NCBI GenBank assembly: GCA_002433075.1
Contig: DJHM01000061.1
Location: forward strand, 69,490-133,489
DNA length: 64,000 nucleotides
Reading direction: 5' to 3'
DNA from: Latescibacteria bacterium UBA6620
Lineage (GTDB): Bacteria; Latescibacterota; UBA2968
The notes under the pieces are model-generated. The model was given only the letters and a program-made list of their open reading frames with translations. It did not search any database and was not told the origin of the DNA. Below are positions 1 through 8,545 of this stretch, piece by piece (positions within the stretch are counted from its first letter, which is position 1; the number at the start of each line of letters is the position of its first letter). The position numbers and the translations under genes were made by a program.

Positions 1-307
1 TCGGGATCTCGATCGGCGGATACAGCCTCTTCAATCGCCGATAGAAATGGCGGATCTCTCCCTCGAATTCGCGAAGTCGATAGATCTGGAAACGAACCGA
101 TCGATAGAAGGTGTCGTGACGCGAAACGAACGCAGCGAATGCCTCCGAGTCAGCCAGCGTCGAAGTCGCGAATTCTCGAAATCCGCGTGATCCCCGATTC
201 AAGTACAGATCCTCATAGATCCGAACCTGATTCTCTACCGGCACGCCTTCGGCAGCGTCGAATGCGCGCCAGAAGTTCTCGATGTCGAGGGTGATCAGAT
301 CGGGCAT
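1..307 (-). CDS. Partial DUF2268-like putative Zn-dependent protease, N-terminal part
   Basis: Reading the minus strand from an ATG at 307 gives about 102 codons without a stop, running off the left edge. The peptide begins MPDLITLDIENFWRAFDAAE and contains YLNRGSRGFREF and a late KRLYPPIEIP. The order FW-x-A-[YF]-D, then Y-L-x-x-G-S-x-G-[LF]-x-x-F, then [LIV]-YP-x-x-x-[FI]-P resembles the N-terminal half of DUF2268-type putative Zn-dependent proteases. That family match is from memory and is not secure. The HExxH-type metal site, if present, would lie outside the window, so activity cannot be judged. It diverges from the Gfo/Idh gene at 455 across a 147-base spacer. No strong Shine-Dalgarno is seen before the ATG. 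Confidence 0.6.
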   Translation of the reverse strand, partial: MPDLITLDIENFWRAFDAAEGVPVENQVRIYEDLYLNRGSRGFREFATSTLADSEAFAAFVSRHDTFYRSVRFQIYRLREFEGEIRHFYRRLKRLYPPIEIP

Positions 308-454
308 GTGTCACGGAGAGGAACAACAGGATCCAACGGGTCAGACCACACTCTACGAAGATGGCCATGAGCATCACTCATATTCGCCTTCCGGCTTTTC
401 GTTCTTTCAGGAAGAATGTATCTTCTTACCTTCATCACTCAACGAGGAGCGTTC

Positions 455-1570
455 ATGCCGGACAGAATCAGAGTCGCCGTCGGCGGACAGGGCCGGAGCG
501 GCTACAAGATCCACGCCAACCGTGTTTCTCAAGACGCAGAACAGTTCGAACTGGTCGCGGTCGCGGACCAGCTTCCGGAACGCCGCGAGGATGCCGAAGT
601 CGAGTTCAAGGCTCGCGTCTATGACGACTGGCGCCCCCTTCTGGAGGAGGGCGGGTTCGACCTGTTCGTAAACGCCCTCCCCTCACCATTGCACGTCGAC
701 GCCACGATCGAAGCCCTGAACCGCGGCTACCACGTCATCTGCGAGAAGCCGATGGCTCGCACCGTTTCCGATTTCGACCGGATGGTCGATGCCGCACGAA
801 AAAACGATCGAAAACTGTTCCCCTTCCAGAACAACCGGGTTCAGCCCTTTTTCGAAAAGATCCAGGAAGTGGTCGCGAGCGGTGTTCTGGGCGATCTCGT
901 CCATATCCGGTCGGCCTGGAGCGGATACCGCCGGCGCTGGGACTGGCAAACCCGTCAGGATCTCTGGGGCGGCAGCCTGCTCAACACCGGTCCCCACGCC
1001 ATCGACCAAGCCCTCTGCCTGTTCGGTTGGGAAAATACCCCCGAAGTGTTCTGTCGCATGGATTGTCGCAACCCGTTTGAGGGAGACGCGGAAAACCACG
1101 TCACCGTGACCCTGTGGGACCCCGAACGAAAGGCTCCGCAGATCGACATCGACATCAGTTCGCTCGTCACCTTCGGAGAGCCCTACACCTACAACATCAG
1201 CGGGACCTGTGGCGGACTCATCGGCGGCGCCCGAGAACTGAAATGGAAATACTTCGATCCCGACCTCGCGACCCTTCACGACATGTGGCTCTGGTCGGTC
1301 GATCGACAGTATAACCGGGAAGAGCTCGACTACACCGAGGAAACCTGGACCCTCGACGAAGCCAAGACCGAAGGCTCCGTCGGATACACACTCGAATCGA
1401 TGCAGAGCGGCCCCGAACGGATCTACAACAACATCTACGACGTCCTGACCAACGGCGCCGAACTCATGATCAAGCCGGAGCAGTCCAGGAAACAAATTTC
1501 CGTGCTGGAAGAGGCCCACCGCCAGAACCCGTTGCCCAGAAAGCCACAGAGTCTCAACTTCAAGCTCTAA
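455..1570 (+). CDS. Gfo/Idh/MocA family oxidoreductase
   Basis: This is a predicted cytoplasmic NAD(P)-dependent dehydrogenase of about 371 residues, the usual length. An N-terminal Rossmann nucleotide motif (GGQGRSG, about residues 9-15) is followed by the EKP motif (CEKPMART, about residue 99) carrying the catalytic-type lysine, and the substrate-side motif NTGPHAIDQA (about residue 177). The start at 455 is chosen over an in-frame ATG at 416 because GAGGAG lies 8 bases upstream and the Rossmann fold begins right after it. It heads a plus-strand run with an esterase-like hydrolase and an aldo/keto reductase. Family members oxidise sugars, inositols or related polyols; the substrate cannot be deduced. 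Confidence 0.93.
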   Translation: MPDRIRVAVGGQGRSGYKIHANRVSQDAEQFELVAVADQLPERREDAEVEFKARVYDDWRPLLEEGGFDLFVNALPSPLHVDATIEALNRGYHVICEKPMARTVSDFDRMVDAARKNDRKLFPFQNNRVQPFFEKIQEVVASGVLGDLVHIRSAWSGYRRRWDWQTRQDLWGGSLLNTGPHAIDQALCLFGWENTPEVFCRMDCRNPFEGDAENHVTVTLWDPERKAPQIDIDISSLVTFGEPYTYNISGTCGGLIGGARELKWKYFDPDLATLHDMWLWSVDRQYNREELDYTEETWTLDEAKTEGSVGYTLESMQSGPERIYNNIYDVLTNGAELMIKPEQSRKQISVLEEAHRQNPLPRKPQSLNFKL

Positions 1571-1658
1571 CACGTATCGTTCGCCCACCTGTAATCCTCT
1601 CCGGTCCGGTCGCAAATTATCGTTTTGGACGCGGCCTGGACCTCTGCATCTTTAGCCT

Positions 1659-2675
1659 ATGAGACGGAACAGTACGGTTCTCCGCAATTTTCAGAATGCA
1701 GCAAACCGTCAAAAGCCCCAGCTCGAGTGGAAAGCGCGGACACGGCGCGATCACGGGGTGTGGCGGCGGAAATTCCGGACCCGGCTGCGGTCCCTCGTCG
1801 GTCGAATGCCGGAACGGGTTCCGCTCCAGGTCAGGGAGACCGAGCGGACCGATCTTGGCACGGTCATTCGCAAAAAAATCTACGTTCGGTCCGAAGCCGA
1901 CTACTGGATTCCCGCCTATTACTTCGTCCCCAAGCTGAATTCGGGGCCCTCCCCCGCGCTCATTTGTCTCCACGGTCACAGCGGGATTTTCCCCTACATC
2001 CGCGAAGGCGACGCCGCCCAACGGAAAAAGGGGCGAGATCACGACCTCGATTACGCCGTCTATCTCGCCGAGCACGGCTACGTCACGATCGCGCCAATCC
2101 AACGGGGCTGGAATGAAACGGCGCTCGAACAGGACCAGGCTCGGGGAACGCACAGCTGCTACCGTGTGACGATGGATGCTTTCCTTCTTGGGTCGACGCC
2201 CGTCGGCCTTCGCTGCTGGGACGCCGCCCGATTGATCGACTTCCTCGAAACCGAGGATCGTGTCGACGCCCGAAGAATCGGTGTGGCCGGGCTTTCCGGC
2301 GGAGGAACGGTGGGACTTTTCTTTTCTGCTCTGGAGGATCGGGTCAAACTCGCGATGATCGGCGGTTATTATTGCACGTTCAAAGAGTCGATCTATTCGA
2401 TTCACCACTGCATCTGCAACTGCGTACCCGAAATGTTACAGTGGGGCGAAATGCGCGAGATCGCGGCCCTCATCGCGCCTCGGCCGATGCTCGTGATCAG
2501 CGGAACAAAAGATCCCATCTTCCCAATCGCGGCCACACGTCGCGCCTATCGCGATCTTCAGACCGTTTACAATCGTCTCGGAGTTTCGGACGCGCTCGAC
2601 AAGGACTTCTTCGACGGGCCCCACGCCTGGAGCCATCGAAAAACGATTCCTTTTCTCAAGGAGCACTGGTCGTGA
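1659..2675 (+). CDS. Alpha/beta hydrolase, acetyl-xylan-esterase/dienelactone-hydrolase-like
   Basis: A 338-residue alpha/beta-hydrolase. LICLHGHSG (about residue 105) forms the oxyanion region. The nucleophile elbow is GLSGGG (Ser about 212), followed by the acid in SGTKDPIFP (Asp about 284) and the histidine in GPHAWS (about 320), so the triad is complete and in canonical order. A basic N-terminus of about 50 residues precedes the fold, with no obvious signal peptide. The arrangement resembles large carbohydrate-esterase-like hydrolases of the Abhydrolase_7/acetyl xylan esterase group. The next gene starts at a GTG overlapping its stop (GTGA), so the two are probably translationally coupled. 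A later start is possible because the first 50 residues are low in conserved content. Confidence 0.88.
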   Translation: MRRNSTVLRNFQNAANRQKPQLEWKARTRRDHGVWRRKFRTRLRSLVGRMPERVPLQVRETERTDLGTVIRKKIYVRSEADYWIPAYYFVPKLNSGPSPALICLHGHSGIFPYIREGDAAQRKKGRDHDLDYAVYLAEHGYVTIAPIQRGWNETALEQDQARGTHSCYRVTMDAFLLGSTPVGLRCWDAARLIDFLETEDRVDARRIGVAGLSGGGTVGLFFSALEDRVKLAMIGGYYCTFKESIYSIHHCICNCVPEMLQWGEMREIAALIAPRPMLVISGTKDPIFPIAATRRAYRDLQTVYNRLGVSDALDKDFFDGPHAWSHRKTIPFLKEHWS

Positions 2676-3604
2676 GTCAGCAGAAGGTTCCTCGCAGAAC
2701 GTGGGGAAAAACAGGGCTTTCGATTCCCGTCATCCCGTTCGGAACACAGGGATTTGGAGACAAATTCGGACCCGTCACAGAAGACGAAGCCTGCGACCTG
2801 ATTCGGCACGCCGTCGATCGCGGCGTCAACCACTTCGATTGCGCTCGCTGCTATGGGAACTCGATTCATAAGTTGGGTGTGGCCATCAAGCAGGGCGTCG
2901 TCCGTCGGGACGAAGTCATCATCAGCGCACGGGTCTGTTGCCATAGTGCGGCGGAATGGGGCGGCTACGGGGAGGGTCGTGCCGACTATTCGAAAGACAG
3001 GGTTCTCGCAGACCTGGAGGACCAACGGGACATCCTCGGTATCGAACGATTCGACGTCGTGTTCATCCACGACCCGGACGAAATCGAACCGACCCTCGAG
3101 TCGGGCGGAACCCTCGAGGGTCTCGAAGAAGCCCGAAGCCGGGACTGGGTCGATTTCATAGGCTTCGGCATGAAGCCTCACGACTTTCACCTGGCCGTCA
3201 TCGATTCGGGGAGAACCGACGCGCTCCTCACCTTCAACGACTTCAACCTCTTGCGCCAAACCTCGGCCGAGGACCTCATCCCAGCCGCGGCAGAGAAGGG
3301 GCTGGGCGTCATCAACGGCTGGTCGATCATGCGAGGGTGGCTGACCGGAACGCCCGTGGAGAATTTCATTCCACGCGAAAAGTGGGGCGAAGACCATCAT
3401 CGTGCCGAAGCCATACGCGCCTGGTGCGAGGAACGGGACATCAACCTTCTCTCGCTCGCGCTTCAGTTCTGTCTCCGCGAAGACCGCGTCCACGGCAACC
3501 CCATAGGCAGTCTGAACAAAGCTCAACTCGACGCAAACATCGAAGCAACTCTGACGACCATCGACGACCAGACGCTCACTGAATTCTCAGAAGCTCGGCT
3601 GTAA
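2672..3604 (+). CDS. Aldo/keto reductase family protein
   Basis: About 310 residues with the aldo/keto reductase TIM-barrel layout. The N-terminal strand RTWGKTGLSIPVIPFGTQG is followed by NHFDCARCYGNS (Asp and Tyr of the tetrad, about residues 50-55) and FIHDPDEI (His). At the place of the usual I-S-T-K lysine the sequence reads IISARVCCHS, so the catalytic lysine seems replaced by Ala-Arg; the protein may be an atypical or non-reductase member. The GTG start overlaps the upstream hydrolase stop, and AAGGAG lies 8 bases before it (2658-2663). In-frame codons reach back to 2372 but that part lies inside the hydrolase gene. Confidence 0.88.
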   Translation: MSQQKVPRRTWGKTGLSIPVIPFGTQGFGDKFGPVTEDEACDLIRHAVDRGVNHFDCARCYGNSIHKLGVAIKQGVVRRDEVIISARVCCHSAAEWGGYGEGRADYSKDRVLADLEDQRDILGIERFDVVFIHDPDEIEPTLESGGTLEGLEEARSRDWVDFIGFGMKPHDFHLAVIDSGRTDALLTFNDFNLLRQTSAEDLIPAAAEKGLGVINGWSIMRGWLTGTPVENFIPREKWGEDHHRAEAIRAWCEERDINLLSLALQFCLREDRVHGNPIGSLNKAQLDANIEATLTTIDDQTLTEFSEARL

Positions 3605-3607
3605 GAA

Positions 3608-3939
3608 ATGTCTCAAGAGGAAACAGACGAGCCTGTCGATCTCTCCAGCATCTCTCTCGACCGTCGCAGTGCAACCCGTCAAGGCGCCGTCGATCGTAGA
3701 AAAGAAGATGTATCGATCGAATTCGACGTAAGGACGAACGGCGTGAGACCGACCGAAGACAGGAAGATCGTCGAGTCGCCTCGCGACGGGAGAGCAACGA
3801 CGACGTCGAGTTGCCTGACATCGACTGGGATTCCGAGGGACTTCCCGTCGACCAAGACAAAGGAATCCGTCCCCGGTTGGCTACGATTCTGATTGCCGCC
3901 GCGGTCCTGGGCGCTTTGGCCCTACATTTCTTCGAGTAA
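3608..3939 (+). pseudogene. Small RR-rich single-pass membrane protein, frame-disrupted
   Basis: From ATG 3608, frame 2 reads MSQEETDEPVDLSSISLDRR and reaches DRRKEDV. Good coding character then continues in frame 1 as IDRIRRKDERRETDRRQEDR, an acidic stretch (ELPDIDWDSEGLPVD) and a hydrophobic tail LATILIAAAVLGALALHFFE ending at TAA 3937-3939. One missing base near 3706-3716 would join the two halves. The rebuilt product would be about 110 residues: charged cytoplasmic N-terminus, Arg-Arg/Asp repeats, and a C-terminal transmembrane anchor. No known family was recognised. It sits 3 bases after the aldo/keto reductase and 6 bases before phyH, as expected of an operon member. A sequencing error is as likely as a real mutation. 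Confidence 0.5.
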
Positions 3940-3945
3940 AAAGCT

Positions 3946-4740
3946 ATGATCTCTTCCTTCATCGGCCTCTACGGAGACGAACATCACGAGCATTTCGACG
4001 AGTTTGGCTATATCCGTCTTGGGAAGCTGGTCTCACCGAATGAGCTGCGTGACCTGTGCGACCGCGTGGACGACCTGATGATGGGCCACGTCACCTACGA
4101 CGACATGAAATTCCAACTCGACGGAAACTCTCCCGGCTACAGTAAACTTGCGCCCCGAAGCGCCGCTCCTACGGAAAAATCTCTCAACTATCGACGAATC
4201 GACGGACTCTACAACGACCCCGATTTTCTGGTTTACTCACAGCATCCGGTTTTCCGTCGGATCACCCGGCGTTACATCGGAGAGCACGTCTCCGCGTTTC
4301 GTGCCATGATCATGAACAAACCTGCAGGGCTGGGAACCGAGCTACCGTGGCACCAGGACATCGGGGAGGGCTGGGGACTCGATCGTAATCCGACCGTGAC
4401 GATCTGGACCGCCCTCGATCCAATGACCGTCGACAACGGGGCCATGCAGATCGTCCCTGGAAGCCACAAGCTTGGCATCCTGAACAAGGGCCACTATACG
4501 TCCGAGGCCGACATCGAGGCGCACGCGAGTGCATCCGACGTCGTCGATCTCACCGCCGAGGCAGGGGAGGCCATCCTCATTCACAACTGGATGCTCCACC
4601 GATCGGGCGTCAACGACACCACCGGTCCCCGAAGGGCCTACAGCATCGCCTACATGGATGCGGATACCGTCGCTGTCGAAAGTGGCGAGCCCTTTCCAGT
4701 CATCTTCGGCGAGAATGCACTAAGACCGGCAGTTTCCTGA
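3946..4740 (+). CDS. Phytanoyl-CoA dioxygenase (PhyH) family protein
   Basis: A 264-residue Fe(II)/2-oxoglutarate dioxygenase of the PhyH family. The iron ligands are visible as LPWHQD (His about 136, Asp about 138) and the distal LHRSGVN (His about 216). The 2-oxoglutarate-binding arginine lies in GPRRAYS, and the core signature is MQIVPGSHKLG. Members hydroxylate small molecules using O2 and 2-oxoglutarate; bacterial paralogues rarely act on phytanoyl-CoA itself. The following SDR starts 3 bases after its stop, so the pair is likely co-translated and may perform sequential hydroxylation and alcohol oxidation (inference). Confidence 0.92.
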   Translation: MISSFIGLYGDEHHEHFDEFGYIRLGKLVSPNELRDLCDRVDDLMMGHVTYDDMKFQLDGNSPGYSKLAPRSAAPTEKSLNYRRIDGLYNDPDFLVYSQHPVFRRITRRYIGEHVSAFRAMIMNKPAGLGTELPWHQDIGEGWGLDRNPTVTIWTALDPMTVDNGAMQIVPGSHKLGILNKGHYTSEADIEAHASASDVVDLTAEAGEAILIHNWMLHRSGVNDTTGPRRAYSIAYMDADTVAVESGEPFPVIFGENALRPAVS

Positions 4741-4743
4741 GGA

Positions 4744-5514
4744 ATGGGAGACCGTCTGGAAGGAAAAGTAGCCCTCGTCACCGGGGCTGCATCGGGGATC
4801 GGTAGAGCGTCCGCTGTGACCCTGGCCTCAGAAGGAGCGAAGGTCGTCGTCACGGATGTGGACGATCAGGACGGCGAGGAGGCCGCACACGACATCTGCC
4901 AGGCGGGTGGGGATGCCATCTTCCAGCCTCTCGACGTAGCTGACGCAACGCAGGTAGAGACCGCCGTCCGGCGCAGCATCGACCACTACGGTCGGCTCGA
5001 CTGCGCCCACAACAACGCGGGCACGGAAGGTCCCGTCGAAAGCTCGCGCGGCACCCTGGAGACGACCGAAGCCGAGTGGGATCGGCTGATGGCCATCAAC
5101 CTCAAGGGCATTTGGCTCTGCATGCGTTCCGAGATCCCACGCATGCTCGAACAGAATGGCGGAGCCATCGTCAACTCCGCATCGATCTCCAGCCTCGTGG
5201 GATCGACCAGCGGATTCGTCGCCTATTCCGCCAGTAAATCCGGCATCCTCGGCCTCACTCGATCGGCCGCTCTCGAGTTCGCTCCCAGGAACATCCGCAT
5301 CAACGCCATCTGTCCTGGTTACATCACCACGCCCTTGTGGGAAAAGTACTTTGACGACGAGGCCGTAGAAAAGCGCGTCACCGGCCTGCAACCCATCGGC
5401 AGGATGGGGACTGCCGAAGAGGTCGCTGAGGCCGTCGCCTGGCTGTTATCCGATGCCGCCAGTCTCGTAACCGGGGTCGCGTTCCCTCTCGACGGTGGCT
5501 TCACTGCACAGTAA
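4744..5514 (+). CDS. Short-chain dehydrogenase/reductase (SDR)
   Basis: A classical SDR of 256 residues. TGAASGIGRA near residue 14 binds the nucleotide, VVTDVDD near residue 37 ends strand 2 in Asp (suggesting NAD preference), NNAG is present, and the catalytic Ser is in NSASISSL with YSASK supplying Tyr and Lys. The C-terminus DAASLVTGVAFPLDGGFTAQ is the normal SDR ending. ATG 4744 follows the phyH stop by 3 bases. Likely cytoplasmic oxidation or reduction of a hydroxyl group on the same substrate as its neighbours (inference). Confidence 0.94.
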   Translation: MGDRLEGKVALVTGAASGIGRASAVTLASEGAKVVVTDVDDQDGEEAAHDICQAGGDAIFQPLDVADATQVETAVRRSIDHYGRLDCAHNNAGTEGPVESSRGTLETTEAEWDRLMAINLKGIWLCMRSEIPRMLEQNGGAIVNSASISSLVGSTSGFVAYSASKSGILGLTRSAALEFAPRNIRINAICPGYITTPLWEKYFDDEAVEKRVTGLQPIGRMGTAEEVAEAVAWLLSDAASLVTGVAFPLDGGFTAQ

Positions 5515-5529
5515 AACCGAATTTCCCGA

Positions 5530-7017
5530 TTACGATTCGAAGATCGGCTCTGCCTTCCACGCGTACCGCCCGTATTCCTTGCGGTTGAGCGGTCCCGGGG
5601 CACTCTGCCCTTCGCTGCCGACTTCCACGTTGCCCGACATTCGATCGCCCTCCACCTCGCCCTCGAACGTGTAGACCAGGTGCGCGCCCTCGTATCGATG
5701 CTCGGACACGAGACGAATGTGGTTCCCATCTACACGACCCACGACCGAGTTTTCGTGAAACAGCGTCTCGTGATTTCCCCCGACGGTTCCGTCCTCCTGT
5801 TCCAGATGCATCACGTGCTCGGCCCCCGTCACGGGGTAGGAGATCGAAAACTTCCACGCTCCGTCCACATCGCACGCCCCACCCTCTGCTTCTGTGGAAG
5901 CGGATGTCCCTACGCGGCCCTCGAGAGCCTCCGCAATCCGGCGCCCCACGATTTCCGCCTCTCCTTCCTGCAAGGAAAAGGGTAGAATGAACACACTTCC
6001 ATCGGTCGAAAACCGGTCGTCCAGCATGATTCGCGGTTCCGTGTCCAGCAACTGCTGACGCAGCTCTAGTCCGTGCACGGGCATCCGCGCCGCATCCCAA
6101 CGGATCTCCAGTCGCGGAGTCGGAGACTTATCAGAACGGGGTGTCAGCACTTCGGCCGTGACCCCCTCCAGCGACGTCACGATACCCGAAATGGTCTCGA
6201 GATCCGACGCCCACTGAGCCTGTTCATCCTGATCCTGTCGCCCGGACGCCCAATACTCGATCGCGGCAAGGAGCCCCATGATCTCCTCCTTACCGACCTT
6301 CATCATCCGCCCAAACGTGTGGTGGGGCGCCGCGTTCGTCCACGCCGCTCTGAGCCAATCGCCCGCCCCCAGCAGCAGACCCGTCGGCTGTGGACCCCTC
6401 AGATACTTGCCGCCGCTGTAGGCCACCATCGTCGCGCCGGCCTCCAGATAAGGATTCGGACACTTCAGGTGTTCGGAGGCAGCGTCGACCAGGATCGGGA
6501 TGTCGGGTCCCGCCAGCTGTGCGACCTCCTCCAGCGACATCCGTCCTTCCGCCTCGTCGGTTCCCAGCAGGGCAATCATCGCTACCCGCCCGCCCTCGAG
6601 CGCCGAACGCAGCTCTTCCTGTGACCCCACCTCGACCACCGTCACCCCGACCGATCGGATCGCCTGATCGTAGGTGAATCGACCGGTCTTCAGCATGACC
6701 ACATGGTCCTTGAGTCCCTCGATCTGAGGCAGCCTCAGGATTTTCTCAGGATCTCCGCCCGTCACGGCCGTGGCTGCCGCAACGCACAGCGCTCCTGCTC
6801 CTCCCGACGTCACGATCGCTGCTTCGGCGCCGGTCAACTCGGCAAGGCGCGCGCCCACACCCTCCATCAGCTCGTCCATATTCACGAACCTTTTCGACGC
6901 CTCAACCATCGCTTCCCGAACGCACGGCCACATCAGCGTTCCACTGTGGATGGTCCGGGTACCGCAACAGTTGATGAACGATCGAACACCGATCCGACTG
7001 TATACATCCTCAGGCAC
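5530..7017 (-). CDS. SelA-like PLP-dependent enzyme with C-terminal extra domain
   Basis: A 495-residue protein. Residues 1 to about 375 match the fold-type-I group related to selenocysteine synthase (SelA) and D-glucosaminate-6-phosphate ammonia-lyase: IGVRSFINCCGTRTIHSGTL at the start, IVTSGGAGALCVAA binding phosphate, ILVDAASEH carrying the ring-contacting Asp, and SGGKYLRGPQPTG with the Schiff-base Lys near 205. No selenium-specific partners are nearby, so an amino-sugar or amino-acid lyase role is likelier than selenocysteine synthesis. Residues about 385-495 form an appended beta-rich module (DVDGAWKFSISYPVTGAEHV onward) that SelA lacks. The gene is divergent from the enolase-superfamily gene across 86 bases and convergent with the SDR. 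Confidence 0.85.
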   Translation of the reverse strand: MPEDVYSRIGVRSFINCCGTRTIHSGTLMWPCVREAMVEASKRFVNMDELMEGVGARLAELTGAEAAIVTSGGAGALCVAAATAVTGGDPEKILRLPQIEGLKDHVVMLKTGRFTYDQAIRSVGVTVVEVGSQEELRSALEGGRVAMIALLGTDEAEGRMSLEEVAQLAGPDIPILVDAASEHLKCPNPYLEAGATMVAYSGGKYLRGPQPTGLLLGAGDWLRAAWTNAAPHHTFGRMMKVGKEEIMGLLAAIEYWASGRQDQDEQAQWASDLETISGIVTSLEGVTAEVLTPRSDKSPTPRLEIRWDAARMPVHGLELRQQLLDTEPRIMLDDRFSTDGSVFILPFSLQEGEAEIVGRRIAEALEGRVGTSASTEAEGGACDVDGAWKFSISYPVTGAEHVMHLEQEDGTVGGNHETLFHENSVVGRVDGNHIRLVSEHRYEGAHLVYTFEGEVEGDRMSGNVEVGSEGQSAPGPLNRKEYGRYAWKAEPIFES

Positions 7018-7103
7018 GTTTCACTCCTCTGGACGTTTTGCAATGGCCGGTCCCCCCGGCTATCTTGCGGGCATCCTTCCACCCTAACACAGAAACGGAC
7101 CCC

Positions 7104-8282
7104 ATGGCGACCATCGATCGTGTTTCCCTAACCGAGTTTTCTTTCGACGTCCACGACATCGGCTTCGAGCAGGCATCGGCCGGCGTGGGCAACATGGCCT
7201 ACGTGAAAGGGGCCGTGTTTACCGCTCGACGGTTTGCCGTTCGCATCGACACCGATGACGGCGCATCCGGGGAGTACGTCACCCACTGGGTTGGAACGCC
7301 CTCGTCCTTCGGGCAGGCTTCCATGCTCGCTCCGATCCTCCTTGGCCGCAACCCCGACCACCGTGAGCGGATCTACGACGATCTCAAGCGCGACATGCGG
7401 GCCTACGATCACATGGGCCACGGGCCGCTCGACATTGCTCTCTGGGACCTCGCAGGAAAACGATGCGGCGTGTCGGTTTCTTCTCTCCTTGGCGGGTACC
7501 GCGATCGGCTCCCCACCTACGCATCGACCTATCACGCGCAGGAAACACCTGGCGGTCTCGACACTCCGGAGGCTTTCGCGGACTATGCGGAAGCCTGTCG
7601 GGACCAGGGCTTCGCCGGGTTCAAGATCCACGGCTGGCACAATGGCGACGTCGATCGCGAAATCCGGAACGTTCTCGGGATCCGAGAACGGGTCGGTGAC
7701 GGGTTCCGCCTCATGGTCGACCCCGCCTGCCAGCTTCGGACGTGGAACGACGCCCTTGCACTCGGGCGCGCGTGCGACGAAGCCGGCTACTTCTGGTATG
7801 AAGATCCTTACCGGGATTCGGCGGTATCGATCACGGGACATCGCCGCCTTCGCGAAAAGCTGTCGACTCCGCTGCTCGTCAGCGAACACATCCGCGGCCT
7901 CGAACAGAAGGCCGGATTCATGCTCGAAGGCGGATGCGACATGATTCACGCCGACCCCGAATACGATATGGGCATCACAGGCGGCATGAAAATCGCCCAT
8001 TTCTGCGAGGCCCTCGGCCTGGACGTGCAGTTCCACGCCTGCGGCCCCGCCCATCGAGCCTGCGTGTCCGCCGTCAGAAATACGCACATGTACGAGATGG
8101 CCCTGATGGGTCCGGGCATGGCCAACGTCGTACCGCCTGTGTATACCTGTGGCTATTCCGATCAGCCCGAAGACCTCGGCGACGACGGGTGTGTTCCGGT
8201 TCCGGGCGGACCTGGTCTGGGTGTCACTTACGATCGAGACTTCATCGACGCACACAAAATCGACCACCGGGTCTTCGAGTAA
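7104..8282 (+). CDS. Mandelate racemase/muconate lactonizing family protein (enolase superfamily)
   Basis: About 392 residues with the enolase-superfamily two-domain arrangement. The barrel carries GFKIHGWHNG (Lys-x-His pair, about residue 171), metal ligands in MVDPAC (Asp about 204), YEDPY (Glu about 232) and SEHI (Glu about 260), then Asp in HADPEYD and His in FHACG (about 310). This is the mandelate-racemase-subgroup pattern, so an acid-sugar dehydratase or epimerase is the best guess. ATG 7104 is preferred over an in-frame ATG at 7038 because conserved sequence (MATIDRVSLTEF) begins there. It is divergent from the PLP enzyme and may share a control region with it. Confidence 0.9.
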   Translation: MATIDRVSLTEFSFDVHDIGFEQASAGVGNMAYVKGAVFTARRFAVRIDTDDGASGEYVTHWVGTPSSFGQASMLAPILLGRNPDHRERIYDDLKRDMRAYDHMGHGPLDIALWDLAGKRCGVSVSSLLGGYRDRLPTYASTYHAQETPGGLDTPEAFADYAEACRDQGFAGFKIHGWHNGDVDREIRNVLGIRERVGDGFRLMVDPACQLRTWNDALALGRACDEAGYFWYEDPYRDSAVSITGHRRLREKLSTPLLVSEHIRGLEQKAGFMLEGGCDMIHADPEYDMGITGGMKIAHFCEALGLDVQFHACGPAHRACVSAVRNTHMYEMALMGPGMANVVPPVYTCGYSDQPEDLGDDGCVPVPGGPGLGVTYDRDFIDAHKIDHRVFE

Positions 8283-8483
8283 CGACAGTGACCCGCCTGG
8301 AAGAATTTTTCACGCAACCGTGCCTACCTTCATCTGCGTGGTCACGGCGCCAGAATCGTCCGGCTTATCCTCGTCCTTTCGCGCAGGGATTTCTCCACGA
8401 ATCGCGGGTCTTCCCCACAGCCCAGCCTGGGAGTGGGCCAGACCGTGTCGAAATGACAGACGGCGAGGTTTGCCGCATCAGTT

Positions 8484-8503
8484 GGCCACGGCATGCCGTG
8501 GCC
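8484..8503. repeat. Variant copy of the GGCATGCC-centred palindrome
   Basis: GGCCACGGCATGCCGTGGCC is a 20-bp perfect palindrome in the spacer between the enolase-superfamily gene and the ankyrin gene. It shares the CACGGCATGCCGTG core and the following CCTACCC with the two 28-bp copies near 33256 and 44624. The rest of the 263-base spacer (8283-8545) shows no gene. Confidence 0.75.
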
Positions 8504-8545
8504 CTACCCGAAACCGGCTCCGTCTCCCAGATCACGTTTCCAACT

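Noticed and set aside
683..1615. Long minus-strand open frame opposite the first Gfo/Idh gene
   Set aside because: It mirrors a well-supported gene, lacks family motifs and reflects the high GC-third-position bias. Several similar long antisense frames (for example opposite the PHP gene at 14256-15593) were dropped for the same reason.
5530..7017. Selenocysteine synthase (selA)
   Set aside because: No selB, selD or Sec tRNA is seen, and a C-terminal domain foreign to SelA is present.
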